A stretch of DNA of 64,000 bases. Source: Sorex araneus. Its lineage: Eukaryota > Chordata > Mammalia > Eulipotyphla > Soricidae. The notes beneath the pieces are model-generated. The model was given only the letters and a program-made list of their open reading frames with translations, was not told the origin of the DNA and did no database searches. The DNA is taken from the NCBI RefSeq assembly GCF_027595985.1, contig NC_073312.1, positions 12,157,995 through 12,221,994 on the forward strand, written 5' to 3'. Shown in pieces: positions 56,685-64,000 of the stretch (positions within the stretch are counted from its first letter, which is position 1; each line of letters begins with the position of its first letter). The translations under genes and the position numbers were made by a program.

Positions 56685-59600
56685 CTATGGCGACAGAGGG
56701 CGAAAAGAAAGATCCACAACATACATGAGTCAGCGTTTCACAGCCCATCATTTCTCAACCGACAGAAGAATTCAATTTGCACCTCTCGAAAGCATCCCCA
56801 ATGTAAAGTCGTTCATAATGCAAGAACCAAGAGGCTTGAGATTAAGAGATGATTAAGTATCACAAGAATATCAAAAGCCCACCTTCTGAACGGACTTAAA
56901 GTCTACAAGAATTTGCACACACTTACTTAACCCAGGAAGCATTCCCACGAGGTAACTATTACTTTCACTTCGCAGATGACCTACTCTGACCTGTGACAGT
57001 CACAACTGCCAGCAAATGACGGGATCAGAACTCCCAATTTCCATGTCTGCTGAACCAAGAAATCTGATGTGCATCGATTGAAAATAACTTTTCAAAGGAC
57101 AAACCTGCGTTCTTATCCTTCTAAATAAAGGTACTGTGCTCGGAAAGACGTTGGCTCTTACACTCATAATTCTCTTCTTCATTTTCTGTCCCTCCCTTTC
57201 TCTCCCAATACAAGCATTTCACTGCATCTGCTGATGTGGATGGCTGTATGCTACGAACCCACAAGGTATCAATAGCTGAAGGCAGCAAGAGTCTAATTCC
57301 TAAAACCAGTCCTCAAGAGATACAAAACCCAGAAAGTCCTTCTCATCAAAAAGGAATATTCCTCTCTAAATGGTAATGCGGGATTCATCTGTGTGCTTAC
57401 CTTTGCCAATGTCACTGACCAAGCTTCGGATATAAAAGCCTCCTCCACACTCAACATCTGGAAGGGTAACAGTGACATGGTAAATTGCTCACCTCCCATG
57501 AAATCCACTTTACATAGAAATGATGCCCCTAAACAAATGTAAAAATGCACTATGCAAACAATTGAGTGATAAAATATTTATGTGCTGAAACATAAATTAT
57601 TCATCCAGTAGCATATGTGTTTGTGAGATTGAAAAGTCAGAGTGTGGGGAAAGCAAACAGCAGAAAACCCATGAACACATTTTAAATTAACTGGCAAGAT
57701 ACAGCGTTTTAATACTTCATTCTTGTTCATTTCGTCGATCTTAAATCGTCAGCGACAGCAGCTTTGCTATGAGGAGCTGGAGATTTTTAAAAAAATCTCT
57801 TCGGAACTACGCGCCTCGTTCACAGAGTAGTGCTTAAGTGGTCATCGCATCTGTTTTATGATCATGAGCTGGAGGTTGTTAAAATACTTTTAAAAAACAC
57901 AACAAACTAAAAGTCCCTTATGATGATGAGAGCGAGACTGGGGTGACAGACCCCACAAGCACAGCATCTGCAAGCGTTCCCTTGGAGCGATTCCTAGAGA
58001 AAATGCAAAATAACTTACAATTACAATGTCCCGAAACTGAACACAAATCTAAACATCTTCACACGGGATGGCATAACCTTAATAGCTAACAGGGTCCTGC
58101 ATTAATGTTTATGCATCTACAATACATTCTTTAAAAAAAAAAAAAAAGAAAGAAAAGGAAAGAAAAAGAGAAAGCACTGCATTTCCCACACAAAAGCATA
58201 CCTCCAGCTGCTTTGAGACTTATCAGACAAGAAGGTCTTTGGGAGCAATTAATAAAGACTCACGACCTGAGATTAAAAAAATATTGGGGAGGGAGACCTG
58301 GAGATCAAACCCAATGTTGCTAAGGCGGGTCCCTGGGAGACACCCTGTTCAAGAGTTGGAGCTGGTGGTCTTCAAGGGACCACGTGGTGTCAGGGGTTGG
58401 ACCCAGGCCCCTGCATGCTCTCTAGCCACCTGGGTCATCTCCCTGACCTCGAATTCTCCAGCCCCCAGGGGCTCAAGGTTGGCGGGGGAAGGGCAGTCAC
58501 TGCTGAGATTAAAAAAAAAAAAAATTGTTGCTAACATTCTTGCACTCTATTTGGTGAACAGACATCTTTGGGATTATTATAATCTTCAATGAATTGTAAA
58601 TTAAGTATTTACAATTTAAATGAAATGGGAAGATTGAGTTTTTTCTTACTTTCATAGATAATGTCTACGGTGTCAGGCCAGCTGCTGCATTTTCATAGAA
58701 TCAAGTAAAATATTTTTTAATCATCAGTCTCTCTTTCTTTCTTTGGTTCAAGCAGAGCAGGAATGGGAATAACTATTTTTTCTTTTAACTGTACAAGCAT
58801 CTCACCCCAACACCCACTTTTTATCGAGGCACCAGGATTTACAATAGCACCAGTAATAGTTTCGGGCATGCAAGGTCCCTACTTCCCGCCCACCATCTGC
58901 CTGTCAGTGTCCCCCACTAATCTCAAGATCCCCTCCCATCCCACCCCTCACCCTCCCCACCTCCCGAAAATTCAGTTCTACTGACTGACTCTCACAAAAG
59001 CAAGTTTTTTTTTTGTTTTGTTTTGTTTTTTGCTTTTTGGGTTGCACCTGGTGGAGTTACTCCTGGCGGTGCTTGGTGGACCATATGGGATGCTGGGAAT
59101 CGAACCCGGGTTGGCCGCATGCGGTAACTGCCCCACCCACCGTACTATCGCTCTAGCTCTAAAACCGAGTATTCTTAAGGAATTTACAGATGTTAAATAA
59201 CAATGCGAATGGAAAAAAATAATAATAAAGTTTAGGGGAAAAGGAATCGTATTCCTAAGAGGAATCCTACTTAGTAAAAACTATGAAACTAAGCATGACC
59301 GGCGCCAGGGAGACAGCTCAAAGGGCACGCCTGCTGTGCCAAAAAACCAAAAAACCAAAAAACCAAACATGATAATGTAATACAGGATATAAAAATGTCT
59401 ATCTGAAAAATAAATTTCTGGTATAGCTTAGCATTATCACTGAATGTGCTACTTAAAAAAATATTGTTAAAGAGCCATGTTTACAAAGTTACTAATAGTT
59501 GCATTTTAGGCATACAGTAATTGAACACCACCCCCTCCACCAGGTCCTGGGTTCGAACCGGGTACCACAGCCACAGCTTAGACACAACAAAAAGGAGAGG

Positions 59601-62600
59601 GGGAATAAATCATTCAAAGATTAGAATTTCTTGCTCAAAACCAAACAAACAAACAAATCCTTGATTCATTTGCTTTTTTTTTTTTTTTTTTGCAGTTCTA
59701 GGGCTCAAACTCAGGTTGTCACACACGTCCAAGGCAAGTGCTCTGCTCTACCACTGAGCCACATTCCAGCCCCCCGAGACACTGCTTTCAAGGACAAATT
59801 AATGTCAACTGTACAACTGAATGCAAGAAACTAGTTCTAGCAAATTAGGGCACAAGCACATGTAAGATGACGGGGCATCAAATATAAAAGTCTTGAGGCA
59901 GAAGCGGGGGAGGGAACCAGGCGACACGCCGAGGGAAAGCTGACGCTGGTGCTGGAACACAGTACACCCAAAGCTCAGCTAGGAATAACTTTGTAAATCA
60001 CAGTGTCTTGACCAAAAAAAAGAAAAAAAGTGAAAATAAAGAAAAAATAGTTTGACAACATACTCCTTGGAGCAATAGGCTGACCTGGGTTCGATTCCTC
60101 CGTCCCTCTCGGAGAGCCTGGCAAGCTACTGAGAGTATCTTGCCCACACGGCAGAGCCTGGCAAGCTACCTGTGGCATATTCAATATGCCAAAAACAGTA
60201 ACAACAAGTCTCACAATGGAGACGTTACTGGTGCCCACTCGAGCAAATCGATGAACAACGGGACGACAGTGCTACAGTGCTACTCTTCTCTATTGAGTTC
60301 GAAAGGTATGTTATTTCCAACTTTAATTAGGATAACATAAAATAGGGGTTAGAGAGATAGGCACAGCAGGTAAGGCTTGCCTTGCACACAGTCAATCCGG
60401 TTTTGGTACCCAGCACCCCAAATGGTCCCCCAAGCTCTGCCCCAGTGACCCCCTTAGTGCACAGCCAGGAGTAAGCCCTGAGTAACAGCAGGTAGAACAT
60501 CCGTCCTTTCCCTCCCAAAAAACCAAACATGATAATGTAATACAGGATATAAAAATGTCTATCTGAAAAATAAATTTCTGGTATAGCTTAGCATTATCAC
60601 TGAATGTGCTACTTAAAAAAATATTGTTAAAGAGCCATGTTTACAAAGTTACTAATAGTTGCATTTTAGGCATACAGTAATTGAACACCACCCCCTCCAC
60701 CAGTGCTCCCAGACGCCCGCCCGTCCCACCCCCACCCTACCCCTGAGGGGCACAGCACAAAGGGCCAGTGGCCACTATTAGATCTCTTTTCGGGTCTGCT
60801 GAGTCTGTGTAGGGGTATAAGGCTCCACCCCTCTGAACGTACTAGTTTTAAAAGGCATCAACAAATCTTAATGTTTCTTGAATCAAATTTAAAACATTGT
60901 CCCAGCAGTCGAGGGATTCATGAAAATGACATAAAAGTAGGCAAATGAAGGGGGGCGGGGCATGGAGGGCAGCACATGGAGACAATCCTGCTGTCCCAGC
61001 CCCGCCTCTTACCCAAGGTGAACAGCGGCGGCTGGAACTTCTGCAGGGACAGGCTGTAGACCGTGACGGGCCGGGCGGGCTTCGCCTCTACCACCTCCCC
61101 TCTCTTCATCAGAGTCGAGAGCCTCTGCCCGTCCTTCTTCAGCGCTGAGTAGCTGGCAAGGTGAGAGGGAGAGCTGAGGAGCTGAGGACTCAGAGAGCGA
61201 CTCCAGACTCACACTGGGAGAGAGGCTCACGGGGCAGCCCTTCGAGCGAAAAATTCTTCTCGAAAGCGAACGAGCAGTTTTTTTTCCTTCTGGTGTCAGG
61301 CACAGAGCTCCCAAATATCCCTGCAGATCCCGGAGGCCGGGCCCCTGCAACCCCCCCCCTGCCCCCCCACCCCGCCCGCAGGGGTCTAATCTGTATTTCC
61401 TAGAAACAGTTTCCATTATAATACTCATTTCCAAACAATAATTACCAAAGGGTTTCGGAAAGGTGAATAATTAAGTGACCTACGTAAGAGACCCTAGCTT
61501 TGTGCGGTGGCATTTTATCGCACCACACAATCCCTAGGGCTCTCCAAGTTCTGAAAGGTGCCATAACCTTAGGGTCTCAATCAATAAAGGAAAAGAATTC
61601 AAATATAATAATGACCATGATTAGAAAAATGAAACAAAGCAATGATGAGGAATAAACATGATGAGTTCAGCCAAAATGCACCAAAATAACATTTATTCAG
61701 GTGCTAAACTTTTTAAATCTTTATGTGTGAGGTACAACGATAAAGCATCACTGTGACAGGCGGCAGAAATCAGCAAAATCAACTGGGCCTCAGGTTCAGT
61801 TCCTGGAACTGAAACAGTCTGGGTTTCCCAGCAGTGAAACAATGTGCAACTAGCCAACCTGACCCACCTGGGAAAGTTCCTGGGCCCAGCAAGTGGGCTC
61901 CATCACTCACTGTGCCCCCAGTCAAAAATGCCCCGGAAATTGTCTTTTGTTATCTCGCCCACACGGCAGGGCCTGGCAAGCTCCCCGTGGCATATTGGAT
62001 ATGCCAAAAACAGTAACAACAAATCTCACAATGGAGACGTTACTGGTGCCCACTCGAACAAATTGATGAGCAACAGGATGACAGTGATACAGTGATAACC
62101 CTAAAAGAATGAGTAGCTTATGTAACCATGGACCGTTACTGGAAACTATTTACTATCGCCTGACCCTAGACACTTGCCAAAACACCTTTGTTTGGTATTC
62201 TAGGTAAGTTTTTTCTGAAACAATCAGGCACGAACTGCTTATGTAATCAAACCCTATTGCTGCCTGAAGTCGGGGTCACTATCAAGAGACCCCTCTGTGG
62301 GCGAGAGAGTTGACCGCAGTGTACCGGAATTAAACTCCTGCTGCTTTTGCATTATGGTGTTCGTGTCTCTGTCCGTCTTGCTGCGTGGGAGCCCAGAAGC
62401 CCGGGCTTAACAATCCCCACGGGTGTTTCAGTGCTCCCCAAACAAAAACCCAACGGCAACAAAAAAAACCCAAGATTACTAAGTATGAAATACTAAATTT
62501 TAAAAGAATTATCACTTGACACATCTTACAGCCATTGCAGCTACTCAGAACAAAAAGGGATTTGCCTGAAACGGGAATGTTCATAAAAACGTGATTAAGT

Positions 62601-63099
62601 GCTGAAAGGAATGCACTTGCACTGCTAGCGGGTGATAACGCTCAACCTGCTTCATCTGCTGCAGAGAACCGAGAAGCCGAGATCTGGCCCAGGCAGGAGG
62701 CCCACCTGGCAGCAGAGGCACCTGCAGCCAACGGAACCAGGAGGGCCCGCCAGAGCCTGCCAAGCGCCCGTGCCCTCATCAGAGTAACTGCAAAGCCCGG
62801 TGGAAGGACAGACGTCAGGGTGCGGGGAAGCCACCCTCTCCTCTGAAGGCCACAACAGGAGCCTACATCCTCCCGTACGGAAAGGGGTCACCGTTACGCC
62901 AGATTTCAAGCCAACCTTGCCACCCAACCAAGGTAGGACACCGCCCCGCTGTCCCCGGCCAGGGCTGTCGACAGGTCACGGGGAGATGAAGCGAGACGGA
63001 CGGTCACATTCACCAGCTGCACTCACAGAGGCGGGACTTGCATGATATTCCCCGTGAACTTCTGCAGAATGCCTTCGATATCTTCCTGCGTGATTTTAT
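56425..63099 (-). CDS. TRUB1: TRUB1, tRNA/mRNA pseudouridine synthase, 3' half (four coding exons, partial)
   Basis: TRUB1 isomerises uridine 55 to pseudouridine in the T-loop of tRNAs and similar GUUCNANNC stem-loops in mRNAs, and is also reported to promote let-7 maturation. The join is 63099-63027, 61152-61013, 57457-57401 and 56684-56425, with 530 nt and about 175 residues plus TAA. Translation gives TruB family motifs in order: [13 protein letters not shown] across the first two exons, [15 protein letters not shown] in the third (its Arg matches the conserved active-site Arg of TruB), and [12 protein letters not shown] in the last. All junctions are GT/AG and phases agree. I see no frameshift or stop, so it looks functional. 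The start codon, the catalytic Asp motif and the 5' exons lie to the right of the window. The protein closely resembles human TRUB1 as I remember it. TRUB2 is less likely, given the acidic C-terminal tail (EDD near the end). Confidence 0.96.
56685..57400 (-). other. TRUB1 intron between exons C and D, with a MIR
   Basis: This is a short 716-bp intron with GTAAGC donor and CCATAG acceptor. A minus-oriented MIR-like stretch lies at about 56905-57040 (reading toward an ancient GAGGTAACTATT and CAGATGA core). Nothing else is recognised in it. Confidence 0.85.
57401..57457 (-). CDS. TRUB1: TRUB1 internal coding exon C (57 nt)
   Basis: The acceptor is CCCTTCCAG ending at 57458 and the donor is GTAAGC from 57400. 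It encodes [19 protein letters not shown]. The Y-I-R-S-L core is the most conserved C-terminal TruB motif; its Arg contacts the catalytic Asp in bacterial TruB structures. At 57 nt this is a micro-sized exon that automatic predictors could miss. Confidence 0.95.
58284..58450 (-). mobile_element. Possible old SINE
   Basis: CACGTGGTGTCAGGGGTTGG and CTGCATGCTCTCTAGCCACC suggest a reversed, heavily changed SINE. Confidence 0.35.
58770..58985 (-). mobile_element. L1 3' UTR fragment
   Basis: AGGATTTACAATAGCACCAG, TTTCGGGCATGCAAGGTCCC and a CCCACCCCTCACCCTCCC tract resemble the copy at 34440. Confidence 0.7.
59006..59159 (-). mobile_element. Type A SINE with internal deletion
   Basis: (TTTTG)n start, TTTTTGGGTTGCACCTGGTG, GGGAATCGAACCCGGGTTGG, then ACTATCGCTCTAGCTC. 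The middle is shortened. Confidence 0.9.
59298..59354 (+). mobile_element. SINE head relic with (CCAAAAAA)n
   Basis: GCCAGGGAGACAGCTCAAAG, then three CCAAAAAA units leading into the 189-bp duplicate. Confidence 0.45.
59355..59543 (+). repeat. 189-bp perfect duplicate, copy 1
   Basis: Identical base for base to 60515-60703. Contents: a CCAAAAAACCAAACATG start, AT-rich sequence and an L1 3'-like end (AATTGAACACCACCCCCTCC). It diverges abruptly at both ends. Confidence 0.99.
59544..59600 (+). mobile_element. SINE fragment after copy 1
   Basis: GTCCTGGGTTCGAACCGGGT carries a B-box-like element and is followed by an A-rich end. Confidence 0.4.
59669..59776 (-). mobile_element. tRNA-Ala-like SINE with A-tail
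   Basis: Reverse complement reads GGCTGGAATGTGGCTCAGTGG (A box TGGCTCAGTGG), then TAGAGCAGAGCACTTGCC and a poly(A) of 17. It is unlike types A and B. Confidence 0.8.
59880..60010 (+). mobile_element. L1 3' tail fragment
   Basis: CGGGGGAGGGAACCAGGCGA, CTGGTGCTGGAACACAGTAC and AACTTTGTAAATCACAGTGT fit an L1 3' UTR end. Confidence 0.5.
60066..60282 (+). mobile_element. Type B SINE, head partly deleted
   Basis: GGAGCAATAG joins directly to GCTGACCTGGGTTCGATTCC (about 25 bp of the head missing). The rest is complete to GACAGTGCTACAGTGCTAC. Confidence 0.94.
60345..60514 (+). mobile_element. Older SINE
   Basis: GGGGTTAGAGAGATAGGCAC head, CCCAGCACCCCAAATGGTCC, AGCCAGGAGTAAGCCCTGAG. Confidence 0.8.
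60515..60703 (+). repeat. 189-bp perfect duplicate, copy 2
   Basis: Identical to 59355-59543 at an offset of 1160 bp, both in the intron between TRUB1 exons B and C. The sequence just upstream is the 3' end of a SINE, and the text after it looks like the natural continuation (CACCAGTGCTCCC). Confidence 0.99.
61013..61152 (-). CDS. TRUB1: TRUB1 internal coding exon B (140 nt)
   Basis: The acceptor is CTTGCCAG at 61160-61153 and the donor is GTAAGA from 61012. It encodes 46 full codons, beginning [18 protein letters not shown] and ending QPPLFTL. This carries the conserved TruB stretch YSA-K--G-R, followed by the A-P-RPVTVY strand typical of the family. The final base G completes an Asp codon with exon C. 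Confidence 0.95.
61951..62096 (+). mobile_element. Type B SINE, 5' truncated
   Basis: Begins at ATCTCGCCCACACGGCAGGG and runs to GACAGTGATACAGTGAT. Confidence 0.92.
62100..62412 (+). mobile_element. LTR-like segment (possible solo LTR)
   Basis: AATTAAA at 62328-62334 is followed by a T/G/C-rich stretch and GAAGCCCGGGCTTAACA, ending in CA as a retroviral LTR does. No retroviral gene or primer-binding site follows. The left boundary is unclear. Confidence 0.45.
63027..63099 (-). CDS. TRUB1: TRUB1 internal coding exon A (73 nt)
   Basis: The acceptor is TTTTTGGCAG just before 63099 and the donor is GTGAGT at 63026-63021. The exon starts with the last two bases of an Asp codon and ends with CT of a Leu codon. 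It encodes [14 protein letters not shown] and then the start of the TruB motif NIMQVPP. The preceding exon is outside the window. Confidence 0.95.
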
Positions 63100-63227
63100 C
63101 TGCCAAAAATGATTTGAAGATGTGACACGAAAACAATCACATAAATCATTGTGCTATTTTCACAGTACCAAAGCTTTGAAAATTGATTTAAAATTTTTCC
63201 CAACAAAGCAGTGCCGGGGTGGGAAGG

Positions 63228-63312
63228 GGGGGCGGGGGTCTCGGCACTGAACTCAGGGCCTCACACATGCTGAGAATGCGCTCTACCACTGGAGCCGTTT
63301 CCCGGCCTCTAG
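63228..63312 (-). mobile_element. tRNA-Ala-like SINE relic
   Basis: GAACTCAGGGCCTCACACAT and GCGCTCTACCACTGGAGCCG are the reversed head of the 59669 type. Confidence 0.6.
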
Positions 63313-63317
63313 ATGTA

Positions 63318-63322
<5 letters not shown>

Positions 63323-63372
<50 letters not shown>
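63323..63372 (+). repeat. (GT)n microsatellite
   Basis: An uninterrupted GT run of about 25 units, in a TRUB1 intron. Confidence 0.98.
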
Positions 63373-63374
<2 letters not shown>

Positions 63375-63430
63375 TATTATTATCATCCAAATCTTGCCTT
63401 GTGGAGATGCATGAAAATACATTCATGAGA

Positions 63431-63624
63431 GGGGCTGGAGTGATAGCACAGTGGGTTGGGCATTTGCCTTGCATGCGGCCGACCTGGGCCCAATTCCCAG
63501 CATCCCATATGGTCCCCTGAGCACCGCCAGGAGTAATTCCTGAATGCAGAGCCAGGAGTAACCCCTGTGCATCGCCAGGTGTGACCCAAAAAGCAAAAAA
63601 CAAACAAACAAAAAAACAAAACCC
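63431..63624 (+). mobile_element. Type A SINE with perfect target-site duplication
   Basis: ACATTCATGAGA lies at 63419-63430 and 63625-63636. The body is near consensus with an A-rich (CAAA)n tail, suggesting youth. Confidence 0.97.
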
Positions 63625-63778
63625 ACATTCATGAGAAAGGATAAAAATGTTTAATTGCTCAAAATTAAAGAAAAAATTCTCTTTGCTTCAATCTTTTTCC
63701 TCTAACAAAAAGAATTCCTTCATCTTATATGTACTCAAGTCCCGAAAGAAAGGTTGCATAAGCTATAGAGATGGCGCT

Positions 63779-63945
63779 GAGGGGACCAGAAGTGATGGGA
63801 TGAGGGGTTAAGTAAGCACTTGCCCTGCACGCAGCGGAGCCGAGTTCTATCTCCGCACACATACAGTCCTGGCACTGCCGGGAGTCATTCCTAAGCAGAG
63901 CCAGGAGTAGCCCCTGAGCACTAGCTGGGATGGCCTAAAAAAAAA
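63779..63945 (+). mobile_element. Older SINE
   Basis: GAGGGGACCAGAAGTGATGG head, TGCACGCAGCGGAGCCGAGT, GCAGAGCCAGGAGTAGCCCC, A-rich tail. Confidence 0.75.
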
Positions 63946-63960
63946 TCTATTTTTAAATAA

Positions 63961-64000
63961 ATGGGGGTCGAGAGAGAGTACAGGGGTCGAGGCACTTGGT
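63961..64000 (+). mobile_element. SINE head cut by the window edge
   Basis: TGGGGGTCGAGAGAGAGTAC then GGGGTCGAGGCACTTGGT, the first 40 bases of a SINE. Confidence 0.6.

Larger units (their letters stand above)
57458..61012 (-). other. TRUB1 intron between exons B and C, repeat-rich
   Basis: This 3.6-kb intron contains an old SINE-like stretch (58284-58450), an L1 3' end (58770-58985), a type A SINE (59006-59159), the two 189-bp duplicates, a tRNA-Ala-like SINE (59669-59776), an L1 tail (59880-60010), a truncated type B SINE (60066-60282) and another SINE (60345-60514). Bases 57458-58280 and 60704-61012 hold nothing I recognise apart from an A-rich run at 58131-58170. Confidence 0.85.
61153..63026 (-). 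other. TRUB1 intron between exons A and B
   Basis: This 1.9-kb intron holds a 5'-truncated type B SINE (61951-62096) and an LTR-like segment (about 62100-62412). The remainder (61153-61950 and 62413-63026) is unassigned; 61320-61385 is C-rich. Confidence 0.85.
63100..64000 (-). other. Start of the next upstream TRUB1 intron (partial)
   Basis: The region between exon A and the window edge contains a tRNA-Ala-like SINE relic (63228-63312), a (GT)n array, a type A SINE, an older SINE (63779-63945) and the first 40 bases of one more SINE that the window edge cuts off. No exon is visible. Confidence 0.8.

Noticed and set aside
60918-61109. A stand-alone small protein beginning at a Met in TRUB1 exon B
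   Set aside because: It is exon B read through its donor site into intron; the proper product continues into exon C.
61009-61434. A 141-codon Gly/Ser-rich open frame opposite TRUB1 exon B
   Set aside because: It overlaps the exon and a C-rich intronic tract in another frame, with no family features.
62100-62412. Complete endogenous retrovirus
   Set aside because: Only an LTR-like segment is present; there is no gag, pol or env similarity in the window.

Overview
The window is mammalian nuclear DNA, most probably from a Sorex-type shrew. The argument for this is the dominant repeat: tRNA-derived SINEs recur about every kilobase, with a canonical pol III A box (TAGCACAGCGG) and B box (GGTTCGATTCC), and I recognise this head as the shrew SINE. 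Shrew-type L1 3' ends, MIR fossils and long (CA)n, (CT)n and (GGAA)n arrays also fit a placental mammal. The species call comes from recognition, not from a database search.

Only one protein-coding gene can be supported. At the right end, on the minus strand, lie the last four coding exons of TRUB1 (TruB pseudouridine synthase family member 1). In transcript order they are 63099-63027, 61152-61013, 57457-57401 and 56684-56425. All have GT/AG junctions and their phases join without a break. Together they encode about the C-terminal half of the enzyme. The 5' exons, including the one with the catalytic Asp, lie beyond base 64000. The 3' UTR probably runs to an AATAAA at 53909-53904.

Bases 1-53,800 lie downstream of TRUB1 and look like a gene desert. 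I found no exon with convincing protein similarity there. The DNA is a mosaic. Short SINEs (type A) have a poly(A) tail and usually end in a GTGTGACCCAAAAAG-like stretch. Longer SINEs (type B) share the tRNA head but have a different body and no poly(A) tail. A few tRNA-Ala-like SINEs are present. L1 pieces are almost all 3' ends. Between these sit MIRs, two LTR-like pieces, microsatellites, and repeat-poor AT-rich blocks that could be conserved non-coding elements. In human the neighbour in this direction is ATRNL1 (from memory), so the desert may be the TRUB1-ATRNL1 interval.

The most notable observations are: a 189-bp perfect duplication inside a TRUB1 intron; a 5'-truncated L1 with a 15-bp target-site duplication and an apparent 3' transduction, nested in an older L1; type B SINEs that have good target-site duplications but no A-tail; a long GGAA array with a 116-bp higher-order period; and several local tandem duplications (69, 84, 97 and 315 bp). 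I see no bacterial-style system, CRISPR array or intact viral gene.
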